A DNA stretch of 64,000 nucleotides from Natrinema versiforme JCM 10478 (GTDB lineage: Archaea; Halobacteriota; Halobacteria; Halobacteriales; Natrialbaceae). Shown in pieces: positions 34,414 to 43,783 of the stretch (position 1 is its first letter; each line of letters begins with the position of its first letter). The stretch covers positions 1 to 64,000 of the forward strand of contig NZ_AOID01000033.1 of the NCBI RefSeq assembly GCF_000337195.1, in the 5' to 3' direction. Made by a program: the position numbers and the translations under genes. A model generated the notes under the pieces. That model was not told the DNA's origin and searched no databases. It saw nothing but the letters and a program-made list of their open reading frames with translations.

Positions 34414-34503
34414 CGGCGGCGCGATATCGCCGTTCCGATCCCGATTCGTTTCGCGGACGCATTTCGACAACCGTTTTAGGGCGAAACCGCTTGGTCCGAG
34501 TAG

Positions 34504-36714
34504 ATGGGTAACTGTATCATCTGCGGCACACCCGTTGACGGCGAGATCTGTCAGAGCCACGAGGAGGATGCCCTTTTCGAATTTCGCGGCACTGCCGCCT
34601 CACAGCTCACTCCCGGCCGCTACTACCGGGGGACCGTCGACGGTTACGCCGACTTCGGTGTCTTCGTCGACATCGGAGACCACGTCACCGGCCTGTTGCA
34701 TCGAAGCGAACTCGACCAACGACTCGAAAGTCTCGACTGGGAGCCGGGCGACGACGTCTACGTCCAAGTGCTCGACGTTCGGGACAACGGCAACGTCGAC
34801 CTCGGCTGGTCGATCCGCCAGCGCGAACGCGAGTTCCGCGGCAAACTGATCGAGACGGCAGACGACGAGTTCCGACCCGAGGAGTTCGGGGACGACGCCG
34901 ACGAGCGCTCCGCCGAGACGTCCGAGTCCTCCGAGCCCTCCGAGGAGTCGACGACCGACTCGGAGACTGAGAGCGAGCAGGAACTCACCGACGACCGGGC
35001 CACGAAAGCCGGCGAGTTGCAGGCGGCCGCCGAGGAGACCGAGCCCGACTCGGAGACGGACACCGTCGACGAGCAGCCCGCGGCCGCGGAAACCGCTGGC
35101 ACCGTCACGAGCAGCGGCTCCGTCGCGACCGAGTCCGCCGCCGCCTCGACGCCCGCGACCGACGACGCCGCCGACGCCGAGCCGGACGCCGAATCGGAGC
35201 CCGCGCTCAAACGAACGACCATCGAAGCCATCGAGAACCAGGTCGGCAGCGTCGTCCGCCTCGAGGGCGAGATCACCGGCGTCCGCCAGACCAGCGGCCC
35301 GACGGTCTTCGAACTGACCGACGAAACCGGCAGCGTCGAGTGTGCGGCCTTCGAGGAAGCCGGCGTTCGCGCCTACCCCGAAGTCGAGGTCGACGACGTT
35401 GTCGTCCTCGAGGGCGAGGTCGAACACCACCACGGCGACCTGCAGGTCGAGACCGAATCCCTCGAGATCCTCGAGGGTGAGGACCGTGAGACGGTCGTCG
35501 ACCGCCTCGAAAGCGCGATCGAACGCGAGGCTCGACCGGCCGACGTCGCGCCGCTTGCCGACCACGAAGCGGTGGCAGCTGTCGAGGACAACATCGCCGA
35601 CGCAGCGACCGCGATCCGCCGGGCCGTCATGGAAGCACGTCCTGTCGTCGTCCGCCACGGCGCGACCGCCGACGGCTACGTCGCCGGTGCGGCCATCGAG
35701 CGCGCCGTGCTCCCGCTGATCCGCGAGAAACACACCCGCGAGGACGCGGAGTACCACTACTTCGAGCGCCGCCCGCTCGACGGCCGCGTCTACGACATGG
35801 ACGCCGCCACCAGCGACGTCACCTCGATGCTCGAGGCCCGCGACCGACACGGCGAGCAACTGCCGCTCGTCGTCCTCGTCGACGCCGGCTCGACCGTCGA
35901 GTCCACCGACGGCTACGAGCTGCTCTCGCTGTACGACGCCGACGCGGTCGTCATCGACGACAGCCGAGCGGACGACGAGATCGCCGACGCGGTCGACGTC
36001 GCCGTCGCCCCGTCGCTCGCCGGTGCCGACGTCGCAGACATCACCTCGACCGCGCTGGCGACCAACGTCGCCGCCCACGTCAACGACGACGTCCGCGACG
36101 ACTTAGAGCACCTCCCCGCGGTCAGCTACTGGGAGAACACGCCCGCGGACTACCTCGAGCTCGCCACCGAGGCCGGCTACGACGAAACCGGCGTCTCCGA
36201 ACGGCGCGAAGCCGTCGCGCTCGAGGCCTACTACCAGTCATACAAGGACAAACGCGAACTCATCATCGACCTGCTGTTCGACGACAACGGCGATCTGGCC
36301 GCTCACGTCTCCGAACAGTTCCGCGACAAACTCGAGACCGAACTCGAGACAGCGCGGGAGAACCTCTCCGTCCGCGGCGTCGACGGCGTCACCGTCTCCG
36401 TGCTCGACACGGACGCCTTCACGCACCGGTACAACTTCCCGACGACGATCCTGCTGCTGGACGCGCTCCACCGGAGCGAGCGCGACCGAGCGGACCCGCC
36501 GTTCGTCACGCTCGGCGTCGGCGACGACGAACTCCACGTCCGCGCGACCGACCCCGTCAACGTCCGCGATCTCGGCGACGCGATCGCCGAAGCGGTTCCG
36601 AACGGCGGCGTCAGCGTCGTCGGCGGCCGCGACGGTCACGTCGAGTTCCTGCCCGGCGAACGCGACGCAGTTCGTGAAGCCGCACTCGAGGCGCTCGGCG
36701 AGACGCTCGCGTAA
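34504..36714 (+). CDS. RecJ-like protein with zinc finger, S1, OB-fold and DHH domains
   Basis: The 736-residue protein starts with a zinc-finger motif (C4-x2-C7 and C16-x2-H19), then an S1 RNA-binding domain (about 38-105: G-R-Y-Y-R-G-T-V-D-G-Y-A-D-F-G-V-F), a long acidic/Ser linker (about 120-235), an OB-fold (about 238-320) and a DHH-phosphoesterase region. The first DHH motif reads R-H-G-A-T-A-D-G-Y and the place of the DHH triad reads D-D-S, so catalytic residues are altered. It is probably a nucleic-acid binding protein of the archaeal RecJ family rather than a nuclease. A TATA-like GTTTTAGG is about 27 nt upstream. Confidence 0.85.
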   Translation: MGNCIICGTPVDGEICQSHEEDALFEFRGTAASQLTPGRYYRGTVDGYADFGVFVDIGDHVTGLLHRSELDQRLESLDWEPGDDVYVQVLDVRDNGNVDLGWSIRQREREFRGKLIETADDEFRPEEFGDDADERSAETSESSEPSEESTTDSETESEQELTDDRATKAGELQAAAEETEPDSETDTVDEQPAAAETAGTVTSSGSVATESAAASTPATDDAADAEPDAESEPALKRTTIEAIENQVGSVVRLEGEITGVRQTSGPTVFELTDETGSVECAAFEEAGVRAYPEVEVDDVVVLEGEVEHHHGDLQVETESLEILEGEDRETVVDRLESAIEREARPADVAPLADHEAVAAVEDNIADAATAIRRAVMEARPVVVRHGATADGYVAGAAIERAVLPLIREKHTREDAEYHYFERRPLDGRVYDMDAATSDVTSMLEARDRHGEQLPLVVLVDAGSTVESTDGYELLSLYDADAVVIDDSRADDEIADAVDVAVAPSLAGADVADITSTALATNVAAHVNDDVRDDLEHLPAVSYWENTPADYLELATEAGYDETGVSERREAVALEAYYQSYKDKRELIIDLLFDDNGDLAAHVSEQFRDKLETELETARENLSVRGVDGVTVSVLDTDAFTHRYNFPTTILLLDALHRSERDRADPPFVTLGVGDDELHVRATDPVNVRDLGDAIAEAVPNGGVSVVGGRDGHVEFLPGERDAVREAALEALGETLA

Positions 36715-36833
36715 GACTCGCTCTTCCTCCGTCGTCCGTAGACTGCGTAGCGGCAGCGCCGTCACGTCTGCCCCGGTTGCTCGGGGTCCTCGACCGATAA
36801 GGTATATCTGATATCCGATCGACAGTTCCGACT

Positions 36834-37340
36834 ATGGATACGACCGGGGAGGACGACCGTCACCGTGATGACGGCCCGTGGACTCGGCTTCGCGAGAACG
36901 CGACCGGGATCGCGTCACTGCTCGTGACCGGGCTTTGGCTCGGCGGTTTGCTCGCCGATCAATCGTGGTGGCTCCCGGTGTTGGTCGTCGGGTACGCCGC
37001 TGTCCTACCGCTGGTCGCGATCCTCTTCGGCGACGAGGACGATCGCCGGCAGTGGGCCGGCGACGCCGCGGATACCGACGAGTCGGCGACAAAGTCGGAC
37101 GCCGAGACCGCCGCCGAACCCGCTTCCGACACACGCGACGCACTCGAGACCCTTCGCGAACGCTACGCCGCCGGCGAGTTGACCGACGAGCAGTTCGAGC
37201 GCAAACTCGAGCGACTGCTGGACACGGAGACGCTCGAGGACGCCGAAGAGTGGACTCGAGCGCGAAAGGGGGATCGCGAATGGGATCGGGGCCGAGACCG
37301 CGACCGAGACGGGACTCGAGAGCCGGAGTTCGAACGCTGA
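36834..37340 (+). CDS. Membrane protein with SHOCT domain, second copy
   Basis: The 168-residue protein has two hydrophobic helices (about 28-45 and 49-65), an acidic linker, and the SHOCT motif L-E-T-L-R-E-R-Y-A-A-G-E-L-T-D-E-Q-F-E-R-K-L-E-R. The tail is rich in R/D/E. It shares design with the protein at 24618. It is convergent with mrpG and abuts it (0-bp gap). Function is unknown. Confidence 0.8.
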   Translation: MDTTGEDDRHRDDGPWTRLRENATGIASLLVTGLWLGGLLADQSWWLPVLVVGYAAVLPLVAILFGDEDDRRQWAGDAADTDESATKSDAETAAEPASDTRDALETLRERYAAGELTDEQFERKLERLLDTETLEDAEEWTRARKGDREWDRGRDRDRDGTREPEFER

Positions 37341-37715
37341 TCAGTCGTCGGTCGGCTCGGCCTCGTCCGATCGCTCGGCGCGGTCGGGGCGCTCGACTGC
37401 CGACGGGTCGGGCCACGTGACGCTCCCGAGGAAGGGAATCCCGATCCGCTCGGCGGCGCGGGCGATCATGTGTGCGCCGGTCGGGACCGTCAGGAAGAGG
37501 AAGACGATCCCGATGAGCGCGGTCAGGCCCTCGGAACCGGGGCCGAACTCGACGAAGCCGGCGAGGAAGATCGCGGCGGTGCCGAGCGTCGTCGGCTTGC
37601 TCGTGGCGTGCATCCGGTTGTAGACGTTCGGCAGCCGCAACAGGCCGACCGTGCCGACGGTCAGGAAGAAGACGCCGACGACGATCAGCGCGATGATGAC
37701 GACGGTCTGGATCAT
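37341..37715 (-). CDS. mrpG: Mrp antiporter subunit G
   Basis: The 124-residue protein has about three membrane helices and the MnhG motif L-P-N-V-Y-N-R-M-H-A-T-S-K. It is the last subunit of the Mrp complex, which swaps Na+ for H+. The end of mrpF overlaps its start by 4 bp. The C-terminal ~30 residues are acidic and hydrophilic. It is the seventh gene of the operon. Confidence 0.93.
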   Translation of the reverse strand: MIQTVVIIALIVVGVFFLTVGTVGLLRLPNVYNRMHATSKPTTLGTAAIFLAGFVEFGPGSEGLTALIGIVFLFLTVPTGAHMIARAAERIGIPFLGSVTWPDPSAVERPDRAERSDEAEPTDD

Positions 37716-38002
37716 TCGATCACCTCGCCGTCGGTGACGAACTTGGCGACGGCGACGGTGGCGATAAAGCCGATGATCGCGAGCACGAGGCTCACGGTGA
37801 TAAAGAGGCCGCGATCGGTCAGAAGCGCGAACAGGACCGCGATCGCGACGACGTTCGTGGCGATGGCGTCCAGCGCGACCACGCGGTCGGGGTTCGTCGG
37901 CCCGCGGATCACGCGGTAGCCACAGAGGACACAGAGGCCGCTGACGAGAACCAACGCGGCCCGGATCGCCGTCTCGAGGACGGCGGGATCGCTCTCAGTC
38001 AT
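37712..38002 (-). CDS. mrpF: Mrp antiporter subunit F
   Basis: The 96-residue protein has three membrane helices and the MrpF signature R-V-I-R-G-P-T-N-P-D-R-V-V-A-L-D. It is part of the small-subunit group of the Mrp complex. Its start overlaps the end of mrpE by 8 bp and its stop overlaps mrpG, so all are translated from one message. Confidence 0.93.
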   Translation of the reverse strand: MTESDPAVLETAIRAALVLVSGLCVLCGYRVIRGPTNPDRVVALDAIATNVVAIAVLFALLTDRGLFITVSLVLAIIGFIATVAVAKFVTDGEVIE

Positions 38003-38600
38003 CGTCGTTACCTCCGCGTTGGCCGCCCGTGGTACTGTCTCTTTCCCCGCCGGAGACGACGATTTCCGGCGGCGGGTCCGCGGGCGAGGCGTCCTCGTTG
38101 AACAGCTCGAGGGCGTAATCTTCCCACGTGCGGATCGGTTCGGCGATCGCCTCGGGGTCGCGGCCGTTGACGCCGTGGACGTACAGCGCGTTCGTCTCGT
38201 CGTCGTAGTCGAGCGTCACCGTCCCGGGCGTGATCGTGATGCTATTGGCGATGACGGTGATCGCGATATCGGATTCGACCCGGAGCGGGACCAGAATCAC
38301 TTCGGGTTCGATCGGCATCCCCGGCGAGAGCACGCGGTAGGCGACATCGAGGTTGGCCCGCAGGAGTTCCCAGATGAACGCGCCGAGGTAGAGCCCGGCG
38401 TAGGGAAGCGCCCGAACCCCGCGCCCGATGTCGACGTACTTGCCGTACAGCCGCCGGAAGACGAACGCGACCGGCAGGCCGACGAGCAGCCCCGCGAGCA
38501 GGCCCCGGACGAGCGAGATCGGCGTCAGCGGCATGCCGCGGACGAACACCCATAGAACCGCGAAGATGACGCCGACGACCGGCCACGTGCGCACCCGCAT
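37995..38600 (-). CDS. mrpE: Mrp antiporter subunit E
   Basis: The 201-residue protein begins M-R-V-R-T-W-P-V-V-G and has two N-terminal helices, then the MrpE core (L-L-R-A-N-L-D-V-A-Y-R-V-L, P-G-T-V-T-L-D). The C-terminal ~45 residues are acidic, longer than in bacterial MrpE. Start and stop of neighbours overlap (mrpD by one base in TGATG). Confidence 0.92.
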   Translation of the reverse strand: MRVRTWPVVGVIFAVLWVFVRGMPLTPISLVRGLLAGLLVGLPVAFVFRRLYGKYVDIGRGVRALPYAGLYLGAFIWELLRANLDVAYRVLSPGMPIEPEVILVPLRVESDIAITVIANSITITPGTVTLDYDDETNALYVHGVNGRDPEAIAEPIRTWEDYALELFNEDASPADPPPEIVVSGGERDSTTGGQRGGNDDD

Positions 38601-40249
38601 CAGTGCTCACCCCCGCTCGAGCCGAGCAGATCGTCGGCGGCCTGCGGATCGACGGCGTCGACGTAGCCCTCAGAGTCGAGCGCCGCCTCCGCAGCGGTTT
38701 GCGCGAACTCGTAGACGGGCTCGAAGCCGACGCCGACGCCGACGATCGCCGTCGCGAGGACGACGAGGACGGCCACCTGTACGGGATCGACCGTCGCCGC
38801 CTCCACGGCGGGGGTCCGGGCACCCCAGAAGCTCCGATTCCACAGGCGGGTCGCGTAGGCGATGGTCAACAGCGACCCGGCGAGCAGGAGGACGATCGCG
38901 GGGCCGTTCCCCGCTCGAGCGGCGGCGTCGAAGACGAGGAACTTGCCGAAAAAGCCCGAGAGCGGCGGGATACCGACGAGCGCGAGCGAGGCGATGAAGA
39001 CCGCGATCGCCAGCGGTGGCGACCGGCTCGCGAGCCCGCCGAGGTCGTTGAGGCGGCTCGTCCCTGTCGCGGCCCTGACCGTCCCGACCGCGAGGAAGAG
39101 CAGCCCCTTCGCCAGCGTGTGGTTGAGCGCGAACACCAACGCGGCGATGATGGCGAACCGGCGCAGCTCCGGGCTGGCCGTCGTCGCCGCGATCGCGACC
39201 GGGATCGCGATGAACCCGACCTGCCCGATGCTCGAGTAGGCGAAGACGCCCTCCATGGAGTCGCGGCCGACGGCCCCGATGCCGCCGAGGAGGATGCTGG
39301 CGGTGCCCATGACGAACAGCGCCGCGCCGACGAACGGCAGCGGCGAGTCGCCCGCGATCGCGGCGTCGATGACCGGCAGCGGGAGGTCGACGGCGACCTC
39401 CGCGCCGGCGAAGACGGTAAAGGAGAGTCGGATGATGGCGTAGATCCCGACCTTTTTCGTCGCGCCGGCCAGCAGGGCGGTGATCTGGGGCGGCGCGGCC
39501 CGGTAGGCGGTCGGGATCCAGAACTGGAAGGGGACCAGCCCGGCCTTGATCGCGAACACCGACAGGAGCAGGCCGAGCAGGCCGACGACGGGCACGGGCT
39601 CGAGGCCGTAGGCAGCCGGGTCGGCGAGGCGCTGGGCCAGATCGGCCATGTTGAGCGTGCCGGTCGTCGCGTAGATGCCGCCGACGCCCAGCAGGAAGAC
39701 GGCGCTGGCGAGCAGGTTGAGCGCCACGTACCAGAACGCCGCGCGGGTGTGCTGGGGGCCGCCGCTGTAGGCGACGAAGACGTAACTTGCCATCAACATT
39801 ACTTCGAACCAGACGAAGAGGTTGAAGAGGTCGCCGGTGAGGAACGCGCCGGTGACCCCCAGCGCGAGGAAGTGAAAGAGCGGGAAGTAGTAGCTGCGCC
39901 CCTCGCCGCCGGGGAGGTGTCTGGTCGAGAAGACCAGCGAGCAGACGCCGAGGATCGCGACCATGGTCAGCATGAACGCCGACAGCCCGTCGGCCACGAG
40001 CGTGATGCCGAAGGGGGCCGCCCAGTCGCCGACCTGATAGGTCGCGATTCCCGGCGCGTCCGGCGCGAGGACGACGTACCAGTCGATGGCGGCCACTGCC
40101 ACCGCGTAGGCCGCGCCGCCGGCGAGACTCACCGCCGCTCGAGCCCGGGGTCGATGGCCGAGCAGGAGCGAGCCGACGGCCGCGATCAGCACGACCAGCA
40201 TCGGCGCGATCACGAGCTGTGATTCCGTGCCGACGGGTGGTGCGGTCAT
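38600..40249 (-). CDS. mrpD: Mrp antiporter subunit D (NuoM/N-like)
   Basis: The 549-residue protein has about 14 helices and belongs to the antiporter-like family shared with complex I NuoL/M/N. Motifs such as W-F-E-V-M-L-M-A-S-Y in the fifth helix and K-A-G-L-V-P-F-Q-F-W-I-P carry the conserved Glu and Lys of the proton path. It is one of the two ion-translocating large subunits. The start lies 49 bp after the mrpC stop, the only real gap in the operon. Confidence 0.93.
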   Translation of the reverse strand: MTAPPVGTESQLVIAPMLVVLIAAVGSLLLGHRPRARAAVSLAGGAAYAVAVAAIDWYVVLAPDAPGIATYQVGDWAAPFGITLVADGLSAFMLTMVAILGVCSLVFSTRHLPGGEGRSYYFPLFHFLALGVTGAFLTGDLFNLFVWFEVMLMASYVFVAYSGGPQHTRAAFWYVALNLLASAVFLLGVGGIYATTGTLNMADLAQRLADPAAYGLEPVPVVGLLGLLLSVFAIKAGLVPFQFWIPTAYRAAPPQITALLAGATKKVGIYAIIRLSFTVFAGAEVAVDLPLPVIDAAIAGDSPLPFVGAALFVMGTASILLGGIGAVGRDSMEGVFAYSSIGQVGFIAIPVAIAATTASPELRRFAIIAALVFALNHTLAKGLLFLAVGTVRAATGTSRLNDLGGLASRSPPLAIAVFIASLALVGIPPLSGFFGKFLVFDAAARAGNGPAIVLLLAGSLLTIAYATRLWNRSFWGARTPAVEAATVDPVQVAVLVVLATAIVGVGVGFEPVYEFAQTAAEAALDSEGYVDAVDPQAADDLLGSSGGEH

Positions 40250-40298
40250 CGTCGATCACCCGATGCTACTCTCGTCGTCGCCGTCATTGGCTGCGAGT

Positions 40299-40655
40299 TC
40301 ATCGTTCGCGATCACCGAGTTCCGAAACGTCGAGCGTGCCGTGTTCCTCATAGACCCGATACGACAGGACGAGCGCGAACGCGGTCATCCCGAAGCCGAT
40401 GACGATGGCGGTCAACACGAGCGCCTGTACCAGCGGATCGGCGGTCGTCGGCACGTGATCGCCGTGGCCCGCCAGAACCGGCACCGAGTCGGCGGTCGCC
40501 GGCGCGATGCCGCCCATCGCCAGCAGGTAGACGTTCGCGGCCTGACTGATGATCGCCAGCCCCCAGACGACCCGGACCAGATCCCGCCGCAGGAGCAGGA
40601 AGGTGCCGAGGGCGAAGAGCGCGCCGACCGCGGCCGCGAGGACGACCGCGGTCAT
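40299..40655 (-). CDS. mrpC: Mrp antiporter subunit C (NuoK-like)
   Basis: The 118-residue protein has three helices and the NuoK-like pattern, with L-V-Q-A-L-V-L-T-A-I-V-I-G-F-G near the end. Its start overlaps the mrpB stop by 4 bp (ATGA). In Mrp, subunit C packs against D, as NuoK does beside NuoN. Length is normal. Confidence 0.93.
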   Translation of the reverse strand: MTAVVLAAAVGALFALGTFLLLRRDLVRVVWGLAIISQAANVYLLAMGGIAPATADSVPVLAGHGDHVPTTADPLVQALVLTAIVIGFGMTAFALVLSYRVYEEHGTLDVSELGDRER

Positions 40656-41116
40656 TCGGCTCCCACCACCGAGAGGATCGTGAGCAGGCCACCGACGACC
40701 ACGCAGTAGACGCCGAAGTCAAAGGCCAGCGCGCTCGCGACCTCGAGGTGGTCGTAGATCGGTACCCCCTCGAGCATGACGAACGACTGCGCGAGGAACG
40801 GTTCGCCGAACAGGAGCGGTCCGAGCCCGCTGGCGACCGCGATCGCGAAGCCGTAGGCGAACAGCCGGCGGTAGGCCACGACGACGCGGTCCCGCGAGTG
40901 CTCCTTGCCGGGGTCGACGTCGCGCCCGAGGACCCCCCGCTCGAGGAAGTCCAGCCCGAAGGCCATGTAGATGATCGCGAAGGCCGTCACCGTGAGGACT
41001 CCGCCGATGAACCCGCCGCCGGGGAGGTTGTGCCCTTCGAAGAACAGCGAGATCGCGACGACGAGGATGATCGGAACGACCGCTCGAGCGGTCGTGCGCA
41101 TGATGACGGTCGTCAT
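40652..41116 (-). CDS. mrpB: Mrp antiporter subunit B
   Basis: The 154-residue protein has four helices and the MnhB motif G-H-N-L-P-G-G-G-F-I-G-G. It starts M-T-T-V-I-M-R-T-T-A-R and overlaps mrpA by 4 bp. It is a core membrane subunit of the Mrp complex. It also has an extended central loop rich in charged residues (V-D-P-G-K-E-H-S-R-D-R), normal for haloarchaeal versions. Confidence 0.93.
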   Translation of the reverse strand: MTTVIMRTTARAVVPIILVVAISLFFEGHNLPGGGFIGGVLTVTAFAIIYMAFGLDFLERGVLGRDVDPGKEHSRDRVVVAYRRLFAYGFAIAVASGLGPLLFGEPFLAQSFVMLEGVPIYDHLEVASALAFDFGVYCVVVGGLLTILSVVGAE

Positions 41117-43590
41117 TCGTCTTCACCTCCGGCGGCTTGGCTATCGCGCTGTGTGTCGGTCGGTTCGTCGCTCCTCGAGTCGTCCGTAGGGGGCTCCTCG
41201 CCGGGGCTGCCGTCGTTGCCTCGAGCGGCGGGATAGCCGTCATCGCCGCGGCCGCGCATGACGATCAGCGTGAGGATCGAAATCGACGCGAGCGCGACCA
41301 CGGCGAGTTCGCCGAGCGTGTCGAAGCCGCGGAAGTCGACGAGGGTCACGTTGACGATATTCGTTCCGCCGCCCTCCGGAACCGCTTGCTCGGCGTAGTA
41401 GCGGGCGATATCGGTCGGGCCGTCGGGGCGCGCGCTCGTCGTGACAAGTACCGTGACGAACGCGGTCGCGCCGACGCCGACGGAGAGGACGGCGTCGCGG
41501 ACGCTCCGACCGACCTCGATCTCGTCAGATTCGGGAATCTCCTCGATCACGAGCAGGAAGATCACGAGCACGAGCGTTTCGACGACCAGTTGGGTCAACG
41601 CGAGGTCGGGCGCGCTCGCGAGGATGTAGAAGATGGCGACCATGAAGCCCAGAATCGAGAGGGTGAGGACGCCCGCGATGTGGGAGTCGGACGTGACGAC
41701 GGCCAGGCCGCCGATCACCGCGACGAGCAACACGAGTCCGATCGCGAGCGTGACCTCGAGGCCGAACTCGGTCGGCGCGATGGCACCCGCCGCGACGAAC
41801 CCGGTGAGTGCGAGCGTACAGGTCGCCGCGAGCGTCCACGTCGCGTAGGTCCGCAGGAGGCCGTTGTGAACGTACTCGGCGAACTCCCGCCCCTCGTCGC
41901 TGAGGCCGTCAACGATCGTATCGTACCACCAGTTCGCGCCGATCGGCGGCACCGTCCGCGGGATTGCGCGGATGCCGTCGTGAAGCCGGCCGTAGGCCGG
42001 GAACGCGAGGAGGCCGACGCCGATCGTGACCGCGCTCATCCCCACCGCGGGCGAGAACGACGTCGGGATACCGACGTGCATCTCGTGGGGGTCGACCGCC
42101 GTCGCCTCGAGGCCGGACTGGACGATGACCTCGACGGCGAGTTCGGGGTCGACGCTGACGACGGCGGCCAGCAGCGCCAGCACGGCCGGCGGGATGAGCA
42201 GGGTGACGGGCGGCCGATGGACGTGCCCGAGGTCGGCAGGTCGCTCGCCGAAGAACAGCGAGAGGAACTTCAGCGAGTAGAGGACGGTGAAGATGCTGCC
42301 GAAGACGGCGACGGCGGGGTAGAGCCAGCCCAACAGCCCGATATCGTGATGGTGGCTCGCCTCGACGGCGGCCTCGAAGAGCAGTTCCTTGGAGTAGAAG
42401 CCGTTGAAGGGCGGAATGCCGGCCATGCTGAGCGCGACGACGGCGGTGATCGCCGCCGTCACCGGCAGGTCGTGCCGAAGTCCGCCGAGCTCGTCGATCT
42501 CTCGGGTCCCGGCCTCGTGGGCGACGATGCCGGCGACGAGGAACAGCGCGGCCTTGAACAGCGCGTGATTGAGAAGGTGGAAGACACCGGTTTCCGCGCC
42601 GTAGACGGAAGTAAATCCGAAGCCGGCGACCATCAGGCCGAGGTGGCTCGCCGTCGAGTAGGCGAGCAGTTCCTTGATGTCCGTCGCTGCGACGGCCATG
42701 ATCGCACAGACGGTCATCGTCGTCAGGCCGAGCGTCGCGAAGAGGAACAGCCACTCGGGGCCGACGAGCATCGGACGGACGCGGCCGATGAAGTAGACGC
42801 CGACTTTGACCATCGTGGCCGAGTGGAGAAACGCCGAGACCGGCGTCGGGGCCGCCATCGCGTTCGGCAGCCAGAAGTGCAGCGGGACCTGTGCGGACTT
42901 CGTCCCCGCGCCGATCGCGAGCAGCCCCAAGACGGGGAGGAACAGGCCCCGATCCCGAAGGGCCGCCGCCATCGCGTCGGGCTGTTCCAGCATCGCGGCC
43001 AGATCGAACGCCGAGGCGGGGCCGACCACGTCGCCGGCGACGATCGACAGCAAGAGGAGGCCGACGAGCAGGAAGAGCCCGCCGCCGACGGTGATGAGCA
43101 TGGCCATGCGGGCGGCGTACTGCGAGGAGTCGTCGGCGGTGTAGTGGCCGATCAGGACGAACGAGCAGAGGCTCGTGAGCTCCCAGAAGAGGAAAATCGC
43201 GATCAGATCGGCGGCGAGTGCGACGCCGACGATCGAGCCCATGAACGCGAGCAGGGCGGCGTAGAACCTGACCAGCCCCGATTCGCCGTGCATGTACGCG
43301 GGCGAGTAGGTGAAGATGAGCGTACCGATACCACACGCCAGCAACGCGAACAACAGCGCCCAGCCGTCCACGTGAAATCGGAGCGCGATATCCAGCGAGG
43401 GGATCCACTCGAGCGCGACGGTCCCCTCGTCGCCGTACTGGCTGGCGAGAAGCCCGAACGACGACAGTGCGACGAGGCTCCCCGCGAATCCCGTTCCCTC
43501 TCCGAGGACGCGAAAGAACAGCGGCGTCAGTGCTGCGGCGATAAACGGCAGCGCGACCGCGGCGACGACGATCGCCAGGTCGGGAGACAT
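41113..43590 (-). CDS. mrpA: Mrp antiporter subunit A (NuoL-like, with MBH-E part)
   Basis: The 825-residue protein is the first gene of the operon. The N-terminal ~500 residues are NuoL-like (F-W-E-L-T-S-L-C-S-F, K-S-A-Q-V-P-L-H-F-W-L-P-N-A-M), and the C-terminal part carries the DUF4040/MBH subunit E-type helices (S-A-P-D-L-A-L-T-Q-L-V-V-E-T). It is the main Na+/proton pathway subunit. The order A-B-C-D-E-F-G is the standard Mrp operon order, so a complete antiporter is encoded. Confidence 0.94.
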   Translation of the reverse strand: MSPDLAIVVAAVALPFIAAALTPLFFRVLGEGTGFAGSLVALSSFGLLASQYGDEGTVALEWIPSLDIALRFHVDGWALLFALLACGIGTLIFTYSPAYMHGESGLVRFYAALLAFMGSIVGVALAADLIAIFLFWELTSLCSFVLIGHYTADDSSQYAARMAMLITVGGGLFLLVGLLLLSIVAGDVVGPASAFDLAAMLEQPDAMAAALRDRGLFLPVLGLLAIGAGTKSAQVPLHFWLPNAMAAPTPVSAFLHSATMVKVGVYFIGRVRPMLVGPEWLFLFATLGLTTMTVCAIMAVAATDIKELLAYSTASHLGLMVAGFGFTSVYGAETGVFHLLNHALFKAALFLVAGIVAHEAGTREIDELGGLRHDLPVTAAITAVVALSMAGIPPFNGFYSKELLFEAAVEASHHHDIGLLGWLYPAVAVFGSIFTVLYSLKFLSLFFGERPADLGHVHRPPVTLLIPPAVLALLAAVVSVDPELAVEVIVQSGLEATAVDPHEMHVGIPTSFSPAVGMSAVTIGVGLLAFPAYGRLHDGIRAIPRTVPPIGANWWYDTIVDGLSDEGREFAEYVHNGLLRTYATWTLAATCTLALTGFVAAGAIAPTEFGLEVTLAIGLVLLVAVIGGLAVVTSDSHIAGVLTLSILGFMVAIFYILASAPDLALTQLVVETLVLVIFLLVIEEIPESDEIEVGRSVRDAVLSVGVGATAFVTVLVTTSARPDGPTDIARYYAEQAVPEGGGTNIVNVTLVDFRGFDTLGELAVVALASISILTLIVMRGRGDDGYPAARGNDGSPGEEPPTDDSRSDEPTDTQRDSQAAGGEDE

Positions 43591-43752
43591 TCAGTACGCC
43601 GAGAGTAGGGCGAGACCGCCCTTAAACGATCACCTTTCGGACGGTGCTGCCGTGTACGGAATCGAGGCCAGCGACCGCTCGTCGGCGGACGTTGTCGGCC
43701 CGCTGCCGGCCTCGGATCGATCGTGGCCAGTCGAATTGGCGAGTCCGACACG

Positions 43753-43759
43753 CTTATTC
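43753..43759 (+). promoter_or_regulatory. TATA box for elp3
   Basis: CTTATTC is about 28 nt before the GTG at 43784. It supports that GTG, because the longer in-frame start at 43652 lies upstream of the box. Confidence 0.45.
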
Positions 43760-43783
43760 ACGAACGGCCACGAATCACGTGTA

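Noticed and set aside
41137-43608. 823-codon plus-strand open frame opposite mrpA
   Set aside because: It is Arg/Glu/Asp-rich low-complexity translation of the antisense strand, a usual artefact in high-GC DNA.
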